Part shown: positions 7,781-16,918 of the stretch, one piece after another
Layout: each line of letters starts with the position of its first letter
How positions within the stretch are numbered: position 1 is the stretch's first letter
Assembly: GCA_963792485.1 (NCBI GenBank)
Contig: CAWBWL010000005.1
Span: 1-56,665, forward strand
Reading direction: 5' to 3'
Length of the DNA stretch: 56,665 nucleotides
Source: JANOYJ01 sp963792485
Lineage (GTDB): Bacteria; Pseudomonadota; Alphaproteobacteria; Rhizobiales; Rhizobiaceae
Notes under the pieces: generated by a model
What the model saw: only the letters and a program-made list of their open reading frames with translations
What the model was told of the DNA's origin: nothing
The model's database searches: none
Translations under genes and position numbers: made by a program

Positions 7781-8859
7781 ATGACAGACACTTTGCTCAG
7801 GCCAAAAGCCAATCTGGACGCCTATACACTGACGGTGGAGGAGCCCGGACGCGTCGGCTTCCAGGCGATTGAGGAAGCGCCGCTCGGCGCAGATGAAGTG
7901 CGGATCAAGACGCTCTATTCCGGCATATCGGCTGGAACCGAGATGACGGCCTTCATGGGAAGCAACCCTTACCTTCACAAGCGCTGGGACGCTGAGCAAA
8001 AGCTGTTTGTGCAAGGCGGGCAGTCAATGGCCTACCCAATGGACGCCATTGGGTATGAAGAAGTTGGCGAAATTGTCGAAACAGGCAGCGACGTCAATGC
8101 GGTGCGGAAAGGTCAGCTGGTCTGGGGTTACTGGGGCCACCGCAGCATCTTGCGTGCAAAAGGAAGACTGGGCGCGGGAACGGGTGATGCCTAAGGGGCT
8201 TGATCCCGTCTGCGGCATCTTTTCGCAGATCGGCGCTATCAGCCTCAACGCGGTCATTGATGCAGACATTCATCTCAGCGAGTATGTCGCGGTCTTCGGC
8301 CAGGGTGTGCCGGGGCAGATGGTGACGCAACTCGCCAAGGCTTCGGGCGCGGAGGTGATCGCCGTTGACCGCCTTGGCAGCCGCCTGGAGAAATCGCGGG
8401 AGTCCGGCGCGGACCATATCGATCAACAGCGCCGAATGCGACGTTGCGCAGGAGATCCGCAAGATCACCGGCGGCCGGGGCGCCGATATTTGCATCGAGA
8501 TTTCCGGCTCCTACCACGCCCTGCATGACGCAATTCGATGCGCCGCCTATAACTCGCGTGTCGTCGTATCCGGTTTTTTCCAGGGTGAGGGCAAGGGACT
8601 TTTTCTCGGCGAAGAGTTCCATCACAACCGCATCCAGCTCGTCTGCTCGCAGATATACGGTGTCAGTCCCAGCGCCGACCATCGCTGGAACATGATGCGG
8701 CTCAACAAAGCGTTCATGAAACTTCAGGCGCAGGGCAAGATCGATTTCAAGAAACTGATCAGCCACACCTTCAAGGCGGCGGATGCTCAGGCGGCGTTTA
8801 ATCTTCTGCGCGACACACCAAACGACGCAATGCAGATCGTCCTCGATTTCACGGAATAG
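7781..8859 (+). pseudogene. Zinc-type (threonine-dehydrogenase-like) dehydrogenase, two frameshifts
   Basis: Medium-chain dehydrogenase in three frames. The first part (MTDTLLRPKANLDAYTL to VWGYWGHRS) is the GroES-like half. The middle (LDPVCGIFSQIGAISLNAVIDADIHLSEYVAVFGQGVPGQMVTQLAKASGAEVIAVDR) holds the NAD-binding GxGxxG-like FGQGVPG. The last part (AECDVAQEIRKITGGRGADICIE to LDFTE) completes the fold. One surplus base near 8148 and one near 8419 explain both breaks, and the repaired gene is exactly 358 codons plus stop. It probably oxidises an intermediate from the imported sugar. It may be intact in the living cell. Confidence 0.8.
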
Positions 8860-8863
8860 ACAC

Positions 8864-9649
8864 ATGAAACTCGCCTGCCAAGAACATCTGCTGCCCGGCG
8901 CCTCGCTCATTGAAAAATGGGACAATGCCCGCCGCTTCGGCTTCGAGGGCATTGAGCTGCGCGGGCATGGCGACTTCGTCTTCCGCGACCGGCTGCCTGA
9001 GCTGCGCGCCGCGCGCCAGGCTGGCGTTGTCATGCCGACAGTGTGCGTCATCATGGATCACTTCATCGGCGATTTTGATCCAGACCGGCGCAAGGATGCG
9101 ATTGCGAACATGAAGTCGCTTTTGTCAGTGATCGCCGAGTGCGGCGGCATCGGCGCGATCACTCCCGCCGCATACGGGCAGCACTCCAACTATCTGCCAC
9201 CCTTTGTCGCGCCGCGCGGTGCCGGAGAGGACCGGAAGGTGCTGCTGGATAGCCTTGGACAGCTCGGCGATCATGCCAAGGCCGAGGGTGTGACAGTCCT
9301 TTTCGAACCGCTCAACCGCTATGAAGATCATATGTGCAACACGCTTTCTGATGGTGTGGCCATCTGCGCGGCGCTGAACCATGGTTCGGTCAAGCTCATG
9401 GCCGATCTGTTTCACATGGGGATCGAGGAGGCTAATTCCAGCAGGGCGCTCGAAAACGCCTTCGCTTATGTCAGACATCTGCATATCGCTGACAGCAACC
9501 GCTACGAGCCAGGGCAGGGCCAGACGGACTTCAAGACGATTTTCGCAACGCTCCGCCGCCTTGGCTATGCGGGCTATATCGCCTTTGAATGCATGCTGAA
9601 GGGCGACGCGCAGACCGCGCTGCCAGGCAGCGTCAATTACCTCAAATAG
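8864..9649 (+). CDS. Sugar phosphate isomerase/epimerase (xylose-isomerase-like TIM barrel)
   Basis: 261-residue protein with the AP-endonuclease-2/xylose-isomerase barrel pattern. Metal-ligand candidates are the glutamate in LFEPLNRYEDH, the aspartate and histidine in LMADLFHMGIEE, the histidine in YVRHLHIADSNR and the glutamate in IAFECML. The start at 8864 lies four bases after the dehydrogenase stop. It probably isomerises or epimerises the oxidised keto-sugar made by the dehydrogenase. The exact substrate cannot be told from sequence. Confidence 0.85.
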   Translation: MKLACQEHLLPGASLIEKWDNARRFGFEGIELRGHGDFVFRDRLPELRAARQAGVVMPTVCVIMDHFIGDFDPDRRKDAIANMKSLLSVIAECGGIGAITPAAYGQHSNYLPPFVAPRGAGEDRKVLLDSLGQLGDHAKAEGVTVLFEPLNRYEDHMCNTLSDGVAICAALNHGSVKLMADLFHMGIEEANSSRALENAFAYVRHLHIADSNRYEPGQGQTDFKTIFATLRRLGYAGYIAFECMLKGDAQTALPGSVNYLK

Positions 9650-9669
9650 ACCGCTTTCGGGAGGATAAA

Positions 9670-10752
9670 ATGGCAGGGCTAATACTCAATCAGGTCATGA
9701 AAAGCTTCGGCGCGGTTGATGTCATCAAGGGCGTTGACCTTGAGATCGCGGAGAAGGAATTCGTCGTTTTCGTGGGCCCCTCCGGCTGCGGCAAGTCGAC
9801 CTTGCTGCGCATGATTGCAGGGCTGGAGGACATTGACTCGGGCACGCTGCACATCGGAGGCAAGGACGTCACCGATCTTGAACCCGTCGACCGCGGCATC
9901 GCCATGGTGTTCCAGTCCTACGCGCTCTATCCGCACATGACGGTGCGCGAAAATATGAGCTTCGGCCTTAAGGTCTCGAAAGTCCCAACGGAGGAAATCG
10001 AGAAACGCGTCGCTGTCGCGGCAAAGACTTTGCAGCTTGAGAAACTTCTCGACCGCAAGCCGCGCGAAATGTCGGGCGGCCAGCGCCAGCGCGTCGCCAT
10101 TGGACGCGCCATTGTGCGCAGCCCGCAGGTTTTTCTGTTCGACGAGCCGCTGTCCAATCTCGACGCGGAACTGCGCGTCCATATGCGCATTGAGATTGCG
10201 CGCCTGCATAAGCGGCTCGGCGCGACCATGATTTACGTTACCCATGACCAGGTGGAGGCGATGACGCTGGCTGACAAGATCGTTGTTCTCTCCGCTGGCC
10301 ACGTGGAGCAAATTGGCGCACCGCTTCAGCTCTACGACAACCCCAATAACTTGTTTGTCGCCGGGTTTATCGGGTCGCCGAAGATGAACTTTATCAAGGG
10401 AACAGTGAACGGTCGCCAAGGCGGTGTCACGGAAATAAGCATGCTGAACGGGGAGGCCACAATTTCGCTGCCGCTCAGCGCCGACACCGCCCTTGGCGCA
10501 GAGGTTACGGTTGGAATACGGCCCGAACACTTTGGTTCAGCCAAAGATCCGGGCGCAACGCTCAGCCTTCGCGCCGAAGTTACCGAAGACCTCGGCGAGA
10601 TAACCTATGTTCATACCTACACAAGTGATGGCACGCATATCGTTGTGGAGAAGCGCGGCGACCGCACAATTAAAGAAGGCCTCCCGATACGCGTTACCAT
10701 CCCTGCGGCGAAGGCCTTCGTCTTTGATCCGGCCGGCAGCCGCATCCGGTAG
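9670..10752 (+). CDS. Sugar ABC transporter ATP-binding protein, UgpC/MalK type
   Basis: 360-residue ATPase. Walker A is GPSGCGKST, the signature is MSGGQRQRVAIGRA, Walker B is VFLFDEPLSNLDA and the switch histidine is in YVTHDQVEA. The C-terminal TOBE-type regulatory domain (about residues 240-360) contains GIRPEHFG, as in MalK/UgpC proteins. The ribosome site GGGAGG lies just before the ATG. It powers the two permeases 2-3 kb upstream and is the last gene of the operon, ending five bases from the convergent preA stop. Confidence 0.92.
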   Translation: MAGLILNQVMKSFGAVDVIKGVDLEIAEKEFVVFVGPSGCGKSTLLRMIAGLEDIDSGTLHIGGKDVTDLEPVDRGIAMVFQSYALYPHMTVRENMSFGLKVSKVPTEEIEKRVAVAAKTLQLEKLLDRKPREMSGGQRQRVAIGRAIVRSPQVFLFDEPLSNLDAELRVHMRIEIARLHKRLGATMIYVTHDQVEAMTLADKIVVLSAGHVEQIGAPLQLYDNPNNLFVAGFIGSPKMNFIKGTVNGRQGGVTEISMLNGEATISLPLSADTALGAEVTVGIRPEHFGSAKDPGATLSLRAEVTEDLGEITYVHTYTSDGTHIVVEKRGDRTIKEGLPIRVTIPAAKAFVFDPAGSRIR

Positions 10753-10757
10753 CGCAA

Positions 10758-12068
10758 CTACTCCGCCGCCTCCCGCACCGCGTTCGGATTGTTCGGATGC
10801 GTGGTCCAGTTGGCGTAATCGGGCAGCACCGGCTTCTTTGTCCTTGGATCAACGCCTGAAATCGGCTCCATCGAAATGCAGTCGTCCACGGGGCATACAT
10901 TGACGCACAGATTGCAGCCGACGCATTCGTCGTCCATCACTTCGAAGTGCCGTTTGCCGTCTTTGACGGCCATGATCGCCTGGTGCGATGTGTCCTCGCA
11001 GGCGGCGTAGCAGCGGCCGCACTGGATGCAGGCATCCTGATTGATATGCGCCTTGGTGACGTAGTTGAGATTAAGGTACTGCCAGTCGGTGACGTTCGGC
11101 ACGGCCATGCCGCGGAAGGATTCGATGTTTTTATAGCCCTTGGAATCCATCCATTCCGACAGCCCGTCCGCCATCTCGGAGACGATCTTGAACCCATAGG
11201 TCATCGCCGCCGTGCAGACCTGCACCGTGCCGCAGGAAAGGGCGATATATTCCGCGGCGTCCCGCCACGTCGTGATGCCGCCAATGCCGGAAATCGGCAT
11301 GCCGCGCGTCTCTCTGTCGCGGGCGATTTCCGAGACCATCGACAGCGCGATCGGCTTGACCGCCGGGCCGCAATAGCCGCCATGCGAACCCTTGCCGTCG
11401 ATGGACGGCTCCGGCGAAAACGTGTCGAGATTGACCGCCGTGATCGAGTTGATCGTGTTGATGAGGGACACCGCATCCGCGCCGCCCTGCTTGGCCGCGC
11501 GGGCGGGCTTGCGCACATCGGTGATGTTCGGCGTCAGCTTGACGATCACCGGCATCCGCGTGTGGGCCTTGCACCAGCGGGCGACCATTTCGATATATTC
11601 CGGAACCTGGCCGACGGCGGAGCCCATGCCGCGCTCGCTCATTCCGTGCGGGCAGCCGAAATTCAGTTCGACGCCGTCGCATTCGGTCTCCTCGACGACT
11701 TTCAGGATCGCCTTCCAGCTCTCCTCCTCGCACGGCACCATCAAGGACGCGATCAGCGCCCGGTCCGGCCAGCGCTTCTTCACCGCCTTCATTTCACGCA
11801 GGTTTGTCTGCAGCGGACGGTCGGTGATCAGCTCGATATTGTTGAGGCCGAGCAAGCGCCGGTCCGCGCCCCAGATCGCGCCGTAACGCGGGCCGTTGAC
11901 ATTCACCACAGGCGGGCCTTCCTCGCCCAAAGTCTTCCACACAACGCCGCCCCAGCCGGCCTTGTAGGCGCGCTCGACATTATACTCCTTGTCCGTCGGC
12001 GGCGCGGAGGCGAGCCAGAACGGGTTGGGGGATTTGATGCCGAGGAAATTGGTTGCGAGATTGGCCAT
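10758..12068 (-). CDS. preA: NAD-dependent dihydropyrimidine dehydrogenase subunit PreA
   Basis: 436-residue FMN and iron-sulfur protein of reductive pyrimidine metabolism (uracil/thymine and dihydro forms). The N-terminal 300 residues are a dihydroorotate-dehydrogenase-like TIM barrel (NPFWLASAPPT; catalytic region ELNFGCPHGM). The C-terminus has two 4Fe-4S motifs, CIQCGRCYAAC and CVGCNLCVNVCP. It partners PreT, encoded just upstream, as in Escherichia coli preTA. Here a VOC gene separates the two subunits. No hydantoinase or ureidopropionase gene is next to it. Confidence 0.93.
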   Translation of the reverse strand: MANLATNFLGIKSPNPFWLASAPPTDKEYNVERAYKAGWGGVVWKTLGEEGPPVVNVNGPRYGAIWGADRRLLGLNNIELITDRPLQTNLREMKAVKKRWPDRALIASLMVPCEEESWKAILKVVEETECDGVELNFGCPHGMSERGMGSAVGQVPEYIEMVARWCKAHTRMPVIVKLTPNITDVRKPARAAKQGGADAVSLINTINSITAVNLDTFSPEPSIDGKGSHGGYCGPAVKPIALSMVSEIARDRETRGMPISGIGGITTWRDAAEYIALSCGTVQVCTAAMTYGFKIVSEMADGLSEWMDSKGYKNIESFRGMAVPNVTDWQYLNLNYVTKAHINQDACIQCGRCYAACEDTSHQAIMAVKDGKRHFEVMDDECVGCNLCVNVCPVDDCISMEPISGVDPRTKKPVLPDYANWTTHPNNPNAVREAAE

Positions 12069-12080
12069 GGCCTGTTCCTC

Positions 12081-12446
12081 CTAGATTGTCTGGATCAGCA
12101 CGAGGTTTCCCTCGCTGTCATTGATCATTGCCCAGCGCGTGCCGGGATTCCACGGCGCGTCCGCAGGACCCTGTTTGATCGCCACGCCCGCCGCTTCAAG
12201 CTTGCTGCAAGTGTCGTCAACGTTCGCGGTGACGAGAATGAGCGCAGGCGTTTTCTGGGGCTCGATTGCCGGAAGCTTTTCAAAATGAAGCATGGTCGCA
12301 GCGTCGGGAATTTTCAGAAAGATCCAGCGCCCTTCGCCATAAGGATTGTCGCGCTCGACGGCGAAGCCCAATTTTTCCCGGTAGAATTCCAGCGCGCGCT
12401 GATAGTCCGTCACGCCGATGGTCTGGAAATGGATGTGGCTGAACAT
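12081..12446 (-). CDS. VOC (glyoxalase/dioxygenase) family protein
   Basis: 121-residue protein with two beta-alpha-beta-beta-beta modules of the vicinal-oxygen-chelate fold (start MFSHIHFQTIGVTDYQRALEFYREKLGF; end WAMINDSEGNLVLIQT). Possible metal ligands are His6 or His4, Glu about 46 and the C-terminal region. It lies between preA and preT with short gaps of 12 and 27 bases, so it is co-transcribed with them. Its role with pyrimidine degradation is unknown; it could act on a reactive aldehyde product. Confidence 0.85.
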   Translation of the reverse strand: MFSHIHFQTIGVTDYQRALEFYREKLGFAVERDNPYGEGRWIFLKIPDAATMLHFEKLPAIEPQKTPALILVTANVDDTCSKLEAAGVAIKQGPADAPWNPGTRWAMINDSEGNLVLIQTI

Positions 12447-12473
12447 TGGAAACCGCTCCGTTCCTGCGCCCCG

Positions 12474-13805
12474 TCAGACCGACAGCGCCGCATGAATGCT
12501 CTCAGCCGCCCGCCTTCCGTCATCTACCGAGGCCACCGTCAGATCCTTGCCGCCGAACACGCAGTCGCCGCCCGCCCACACGCCCTTCAGCGATGTGCGC
12601 CTTTCAGCATCGACAAGAATGCGGCCCTTCTCCAGCTTAAGCGCATTGCCGGTGGCGTCGACATAGGTCTGGCCGATGGCGCGGAACAGCGTGTCGGCGG
12701 CAAGCTCGAACGTTTCGCCTGTGCCGGTGAGCTTGCCGTTCGCTTCAGCGGTCTTTTCGCAGACAACGGAGGCAATGCGCCCCCGCTTCTTTTTCACCTT
12801 CACCGGCATCACCTTGTGCCGGATGACGACGCCTTTCGAGGCCGCCAGCTCCTGCTCGTAATTGCTTGCGCCCATCTGCGGCTGGGAGCGCCTGTAGAGG
12901 ATGGTCACTTCGTCAGCACCCAGAAGCTTTGACTGCACAGCCACATCAATCGCCGTCATGCCGCCGCCGATCACTACGACGCGCTTGCCGACCGGCAGCT
13001 TCGACAGATCATTGGACTGGCGTAGATCGGCGATGTAGGTGACCGCGGCTTCGACACCCTTGGCCGTGTCGCCTTCGACGCCAAGCGCGTTGACGCCCTG
13101 CAGACCTGTGCCGATGAAAACGGCGTCATAGTCTCGTTGCAAATCTTCAAGCGCGATGTTCTTGCCAAGCCGCTTGCCGTGTTTGACCGTGATGCCGCCG
13201 ATGGCGAGGATGAAATCCACTTCCTTCTGTGCAAAATCATCGACTGATTTGTAGGCGGCGATGCCAAACTCATTCAGTCCGCCACTCTTCTTCTTCGCCT
13301 CGAAAACAGTCACCGCATGACCGAGCATGGCAAGCCGGTGCGCGCAGGCGAGGCCAGCCGGGCCTGCGCCAACAATGGCGATTTTCTTGCCCGACTTCGG
13401 AGCGCGTTTGAAAGGATGCTTTTCCGTTTCCATCAGGACGTCAGTGGCATAGCGCTGCAGCTCGCCGATCTTCACCGGCTTGCCTTCGGCGACCTCGCGC
13501 ACGCACACTTCCTCGCACAGATTTTCCGTCGGGCACACGCGCGCGCACATGCCGCCCATGATGTTCTGCGAAAGGATTGTCTTGGCGGCGCCGAGCGGGT
13601 TTCCGGTTGAAATCTGGCGGATGAACAAGGGAATATCTATCGTGGTTGGGCATGCGTTCATGCAGGGCGCGTCGTAGCAGAAATAGCAGCGGTCGGCCTC
13701 GACCGCAGCCTCGTGCCGGTCGAGCGGCGGATGCAGATCCGTGAAGTTCCGGACATAGTCTTCCGCGCTCAGCCTGCCCGGCTTGACGCCTTCACTCAAC
13801 GCCAT
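12474..13805 (-). CDS. preT: NAD(P)-dependent oxidoreductase PreT
   Basis: 443-residue flavoprotein. The N-terminal 120 residues carry cysteine clusters for two 4Fe-4S centres (CYFCYDAPCMNACP and CARVCPTENLCEEVC), as in the glutamate-synthase small-chain/DPD N-terminal family. An FAD Rossmann motif IAIVGAGPAGLACAH and an NAD(P) Rossmann motif VVVIGGGMTAIDVA follow. The C-terminal GGDCVFGGKDLTVASVDDGR is the typical FAD-binding end. It delivers electrons from NAD(P)H to PreA. Confidence 0.92.
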   Translation of the reverse strand: MALSEGVKPGRLSAEDYVRNFTDLHPPLDRHEAAVEADRCYFCYDAPCMNACPTTIDIPLFIRQISTGNPLGAAKTILSQNIMGGMCARVCPTENLCEEVCVREVAEGKPVKIGELQRYATDVLMETEKHPFKRAPKSGKKIAIVGAGPAGLACAHRLAMLGHAVTVFEAKKKSGGLNEFGIAAYKSVDDFAQKEVDFILAIGGITVKHGKRLGKNIALEDLQRDYDAVFIGTGLQGVNALGVEGDTAKGVEAAVTYIADLRQSNDLSKLPVGKRVVVIGGGMTAIDVAVQSKLLGADEVTILYRRSQPQMGASNYEQELAASKGVVIRHKVMPVKVKKKRGRIASVVCEKTAEANGKLTGTGETFELAADTLFRAIGQTYVDATGNALKLEKGRILVDAERRTSLKGVWAGGDCVFGGKDLTVASVDDGRRAAESIHAALSV

Positions 13806-13916
13806 CGCAATTCTCCGCGAACCCGCCCCGTTCTCCGGGGTTCATGTTATCCCAAGGCGAGACTGACTCAGAAATGCATGCCCGTCAAATTTTTTATTGA
13901 ATGGTCAAATTAATGA

Positions 13917-14333
13917 TCAGGGACGGATGACGCCCTTGCGCAGCACGATGTTGCCGTAAAGCGCCGGCTCGCTAGTCGCAACGATGGCGAAGGCACGTTT
14001 GACGCGGTTGTAAAAATCCTGCCCGACCAGGGGGTAAAGCGTGATGGCGGGCGCGTGAGCGGAAACAATCTTCGCAAAATTTGCATGGATGTGCTGCGGC
14101 TCCTCGACATGCGGAATGAAGGCGGCTTGTTCGACAAAATCGTCCAGTGGCATGACGGACAGAATTGCTTCCAGAATGGGGGTGGCGTGGATTCCATCGG
14201 CCCGTATGAGTTTTTTTGCGTCGGTCATTGCCGGGTAATTTCCGTCCACAATCGCAATTTCGTCACCATGGCCCATGGCGCGCAGGGCATGCAGGAAATC
14301 CGGACCGAGCAGCGGATTGATATTGATCAGCAT
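13917..14333 (-). CDS. RbsD/FucU-family sugar mutarotase
   Basis: 138-residue protein matching the RbsD/FucU fold, which interconverts sugar anomers (fucose or ribose). It begins MLININPLLGPDFLHALRAMGHGDEIAIVDGNYPA; the histidine in MGHGDEI and the aspartate in VDGNYPA are the conserved catalytic region. It is encoded directly downstream of the ROK regulator, sharing one base (14333), and so belongs to the frcR unit. FrcBCA is known elsewhere to carry fructose, mannose and ribose, so anomer conversion fits. Confidence 0.88.
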   Translation of the reverse strand: MLININPLLGPDFLHALRAMGHGDEIAIVDGNYPAMTDAKKLIRADGIHATPILEAILSVMPLDDFVEQAAFIPHVEEPQHIHANFAKIVSAHAPAITLYPLVGQDFYNRVKRAFAIVATSEPALYGNIVLRKGVIRP

Positions 14334-15553
14334 CAGCTGGTTTCCTTCAGGAATGAGTTAAAGTCGAGGAGGTAGCGCGAGAACAGCGGCAGACTCGCCC
14401 CGCCGATCGAGCGCGCACTGCTCCCGACTTGTCCTTCGAGAATCTCGGGCGTGATAACGCCACGCAAATCAAGATCGTTGAGCGACCTGCGCGTGGCCAG
14501 AACGATGCGGTTTCGAACCCATGTTGGAAAGCCGCCATCTATGATCGCCGCGCTGAAGTCGATGATCGAGGCGCTGGCGAGAATGGCATGCGCAATTCCG
14601 TCGGCGGTTTTGGCAATCCATTCGTCAAGCGGCGGGCCGAAATCCACCCAGTCCTGCGCGGAGTACCAGAGCGGACTGGAATCAATGCCGAGCGCGCGGA
14701 GGGTGCGCTCCAGTGTAAAAACCGAGGCCGCCTCAATGAGCTGCTGCGTGCCGCCATGACCATCGGGCACAGGCATGGACCCAACCGCCCCGGCAGTGCC
14801 GGTTCTGCCCTTGAACAGGCTTGAATTGAGCACGACGCCGCCGCCAATGAATGAACCGACGAAGAAATAGATGAAGTCCGGATATTGCGAACCAAGACCA
14901 AATACGAGTTCCGCGCCGCAGGCGCTGGTGGCGTCGTTTTCCATGAACACCGGAAACGGCACAAGTTCCGCGACCTCAGCCAACAAGTCAAACTCCCGCC
15001 AGGCGTCCGAATCCGCCTGCGAGGCCCCCGCCTCCTCCACCCAGTTCCACAACTCAAAGGGCACCGCCATGCCGATGCCCGCGACCCGCTTGAGCGCCTC
15101 TGCGTCCAGGTCGCAAGTCAGCGTCTCGACGCCTGACCTCACAAACTGCAAGATCGCTGCCGGGGCGGGATAGGCATAAGTCTCGTGCAATCGCTTGAGA
15201 ATGGTTCCGACAAAATCCATGAGCACGAGATCAGCGCTGCGACGCCCGATCTTGAGGCCGATGGAATAGGCGCCATTAGGATTGAGCGACATCGGAACCG
15301 ATGGCTGGCCGACGCGGCCCTTCTTCGGCGCGCCGCGCAGCAACAAGCCGTCGGCCTCAAGCGCGCGCATGATGACGGAGACAGTTTGAGCCGAAAGGCC
15401 GGTCGAGCGGGCAATATCGACCTTGGCCAGGCTGCCATGGCGGCGGACAATCGACAGCACCAGCCGTTCATTGTAAGCGCGAACGGCGGTCTGGTTAGAC
15501 CCGCGCGCGCTGCTGAAGGCTACGGCGTCAGCCGTTTCGACTGTGCTGCTCAT
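14333..15553 (-). CDS. frcR: ROK-family transcriptional regulator, probable FrcR
   Basis: 406-residue ROK repressor. Residues about 25-85 are a winged helix (SLAKVDIARSTGLSAQTVSVIMRALEADGLL). The remainder is a sugar-kinase-like domain with FFVGSFIGGGVVL and GRTGTAGAVGSMPVPD; the usual CxCGxxGC zinc loop is not evident, as in FrcR-like members. It is divergent from frcBCAK, matching the known Sinorhizobium meliloti frcR-frcBCAK locus, which gives the name. It probably represses or activates frc in response to sugar. Confidence 0.85.
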   Translation of the reverse strand: MSSTVETADAVAFSSARGSNQTAVRAYNERLVLSIVRRHGSLAKVDIARSTGLSAQTVSVIMRALEADGLLLRGAPKKGRVGQPSVPMSLNPNGAYSIGLKIGRRSADLVLMDFVGTILKRLHETYAYPAPAAILQFVRSGVETLTCDLDAEALKRVAGIGMAVPFELWNWVEEAGASQADSDAWREFDLLAEVAELVPFPVFMENDATSACGAELVFGLGSQYPDFIYFFVGSFIGGGVVLNSSLFKGRTGTAGAVGSMPVPDGHGGTQQLIEAASVFTLERTLRALGIDSSPLWYSAQDWVDFGPPLDEWIAKTADGIAHAILASASIIDFSAAIIDGGFPTWVRNRIVLATRRSLNDLDLRGVITPEILEGQVGSSARSIGGASLPLFSRYLLDFNSFLKETS

Positions 15554-15616
15554 GGATGCAAGGCACCTCCCAATGCCGCAGTCCCGTTTATCATTTTGTC
15601 CGGTAAGGATGGCAAA

Positions 15617-15632
15617 TGATTTTAATAAATCA
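15617..15632. promoter_or_regulatory. Candidate ROK operator between frcR and frcB
   Basis: TGATTT-TAAT-AAATCA, 6-bp inverted arms in an AT-rich stretch, 64 bp before frcR and 154 bp before frcB. AT-rich palindromes are the usual targets of ROK regulators. A TATTTATTGACA at 15640-15651 follows it. No binding data are visible, so this is an inference. Confidence 0.4.
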
Positions 15633-15736
15633 AGCGGAATTATTTATTGACAAGATTTTGGATTCAGTGTTGGCTGGAGAGGAAGGCGGATGCAGCAGAA
15701 ATTATCTGTTGCAAATCCGGTCTTCTTGGATGTGTA

Positions 15737-15761
15737 TTGACAGCCCGCCGGAAACCGGCGG
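15737..15761. promoter_or_regulatory. -35-like element and GC palindrome before frcB
   Basis: TTGACA at 15737-15742 is followed by a perfect inverted repeat CCGCCGG-AAA-CCGGCGG at 15745-15761. The palindrome falls where spacer and -10 would be, so it may be an operator or, if transcription starts further upstream, a leader hairpin. The ribosome site GGGAGG follows at about 15773. Confidence 0.35.
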
Positions 15762-15785
15762 AGTCTCGTTCTGGGAGGAACACCT

Positions 15786-16805
15786 ATGAAGAAATCCGTT
15801 ATCTATTCAATGCTCGGCGCGCTCGCGCTCGGCGTAGCGTCCATTTCGTCCGCACAGGCCGAAACCGGCGCTTGCCTCATCACCAAGAACAACACCAACC
15901 CGTTCTTCGTCAAGATGAAGGAAGGCGCGGAAGCCGGCGCAAAGGCAGCAGGCGTTGCTCTGCAGTCGTTCGCTGGTGAAAAGGACGGCGATGCCGCTCC
16001 GCAGATCACCGCAATTGAAAACTGCGTTGCAGCCGGTGTTAAGGGTATCCTGATCACGCCGTCGAACGACGATGTTGGTCCTGCTCTCAAGGACGCGCGC
16101 TCCAAGGGTATTCTTGTGATCTCGCTCGACACGCCTTTGGCAGATGCCGAAGCGCAGGACATGACCTTTGCGACGGACAATTTTGAAGCCGGCGTTCTGA
16201 TCGGCAAGTGGGCCAAGGCGACCCTGGGCGACAAGGCTGCTACTGCCAAGATCGCCATGCTCGACATCAACAAGGACAACATCTCGGTTGACGTTCTGCG
16301 CGACACAGGCTTCCTCACCGGCTTCGGTATCGAAGTGCCGGATCTGAAAGTTATGGGCTCCGAAAAGGATCCACGCGTGATCGGTCATGAGTCATCAGGT
16401 GCAAACCCTGAAGGCGGCCAGAAGGCCATGGAAACCTTGCTCGCCAAGGACCCTGACATCAACGTTGTTTACACGATCAACGAACCAGCTGCTGAAGGCG
16501 CTTATGCTGCGCTGAAGGCTGCGGGCAAGGAAGGTCAGGCACTGATCGTTTCGGTTGACGGCGGCTGCCCAGGCGTTGCCTCGGTCAAGTCCGGCGTTAT
16601 CGGCGCGACTTCGCAGCAGTACCCGCTGTTGATGGCCTCCAAGGGCATCGACGCGATTGCCGCATTTGCCAAGGACGGCACCAAGCCGGCAGCATCTGAA
16701 GGCCTCTCCTTCTTCAACACCGGCGTGAACCTCATCACCGACAAGCCGGCTGAGGGTGTTCCTTCGCTCGACACCACCAAGGGCACCGAGCTCTGCTGGG
16801 GCTGA
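15786..16805 (+). CDS. frcB: Fructose/mannose/ribose-type ABC binding protein FrcB
   Basis: 339-residue periplasmic protein of the ribose-binding (CUT2) class. The signal peptide is MKKSVIYSMLGALALGVASISSAQA. The mature start ETGACLITKNNTNPFFVKMKEGAEAGAKAAG and the C-terminal GTELCWG match S. meliloti FrcB as I recall it. It uses more T-ending codons (GCT, GTT, GGT) than its neighbours, consistent with high expression. It is first in frcBCAK; a 9-bp hairpin follows the stop, as usual after binding-protein genes. Confidence 0.92.
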   Translation: MKKSVIYSMLGALALGVASISSAQAETGACLITKNNTNPFFVKMKEGAEAGAKAAGVALQSFAGEKDGDAAPQITAIENCVAAGVKGILITPSNDDVGPALKDARSKGILVISLDTPLADAEAQDMTFATDNFEAGVLIGKWAKATLGDKAATAKIAMLDINKDNISVDVLRDTGFLTGFGIEVPDLKVMGSEKDPRVIGHESSGANPEGGQKAMETLLAKDPDINVVYTINEPAAEGAYAALKAAGKEGQALIVSVDGGCPGVASVKSGVIGATSQQYPLLMASKGIDAIAAFAKDGTKPAASEGLSFFNTGVNLITDKPAEGVPSLDTTKGTELCWG

Positions 16806-16831
16806 TAAAGTCTGAATTGACTTGAAGTTTG

Positions 16832-16860
16832 GAAAGGGCGGCTGTTACAGTCGCCCTTTC
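16832..16860. other. Hairpin between frcB and frcC
   Basis: Perfect 9-bp inverted repeat GAAAGGGCG / CGCCCTTTC, with an inner CTG-TTA-CAG that extends the pairing. It ends with only three Ts, so it may act as a weak terminator or an RNA-stabilising stem that lowers permease expression relative to FrcB. Confidence 0.6.
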
Positions 16861-16918
16861 TGGTACAGGGTGTCAGCAAGATATTCTGTTGGGGAACAGT
16901 TTCTGGGAGGGCATGTGC

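Noticed and set aside
10947..12932. 661-codon open frame on the plus strand, antisense to preA, VOC and preT
   Set aside because: It mirrors GC-rich codons of three clearly real genes. It has no family resemblance, and its ribosome site and composition look like a shadow frame.
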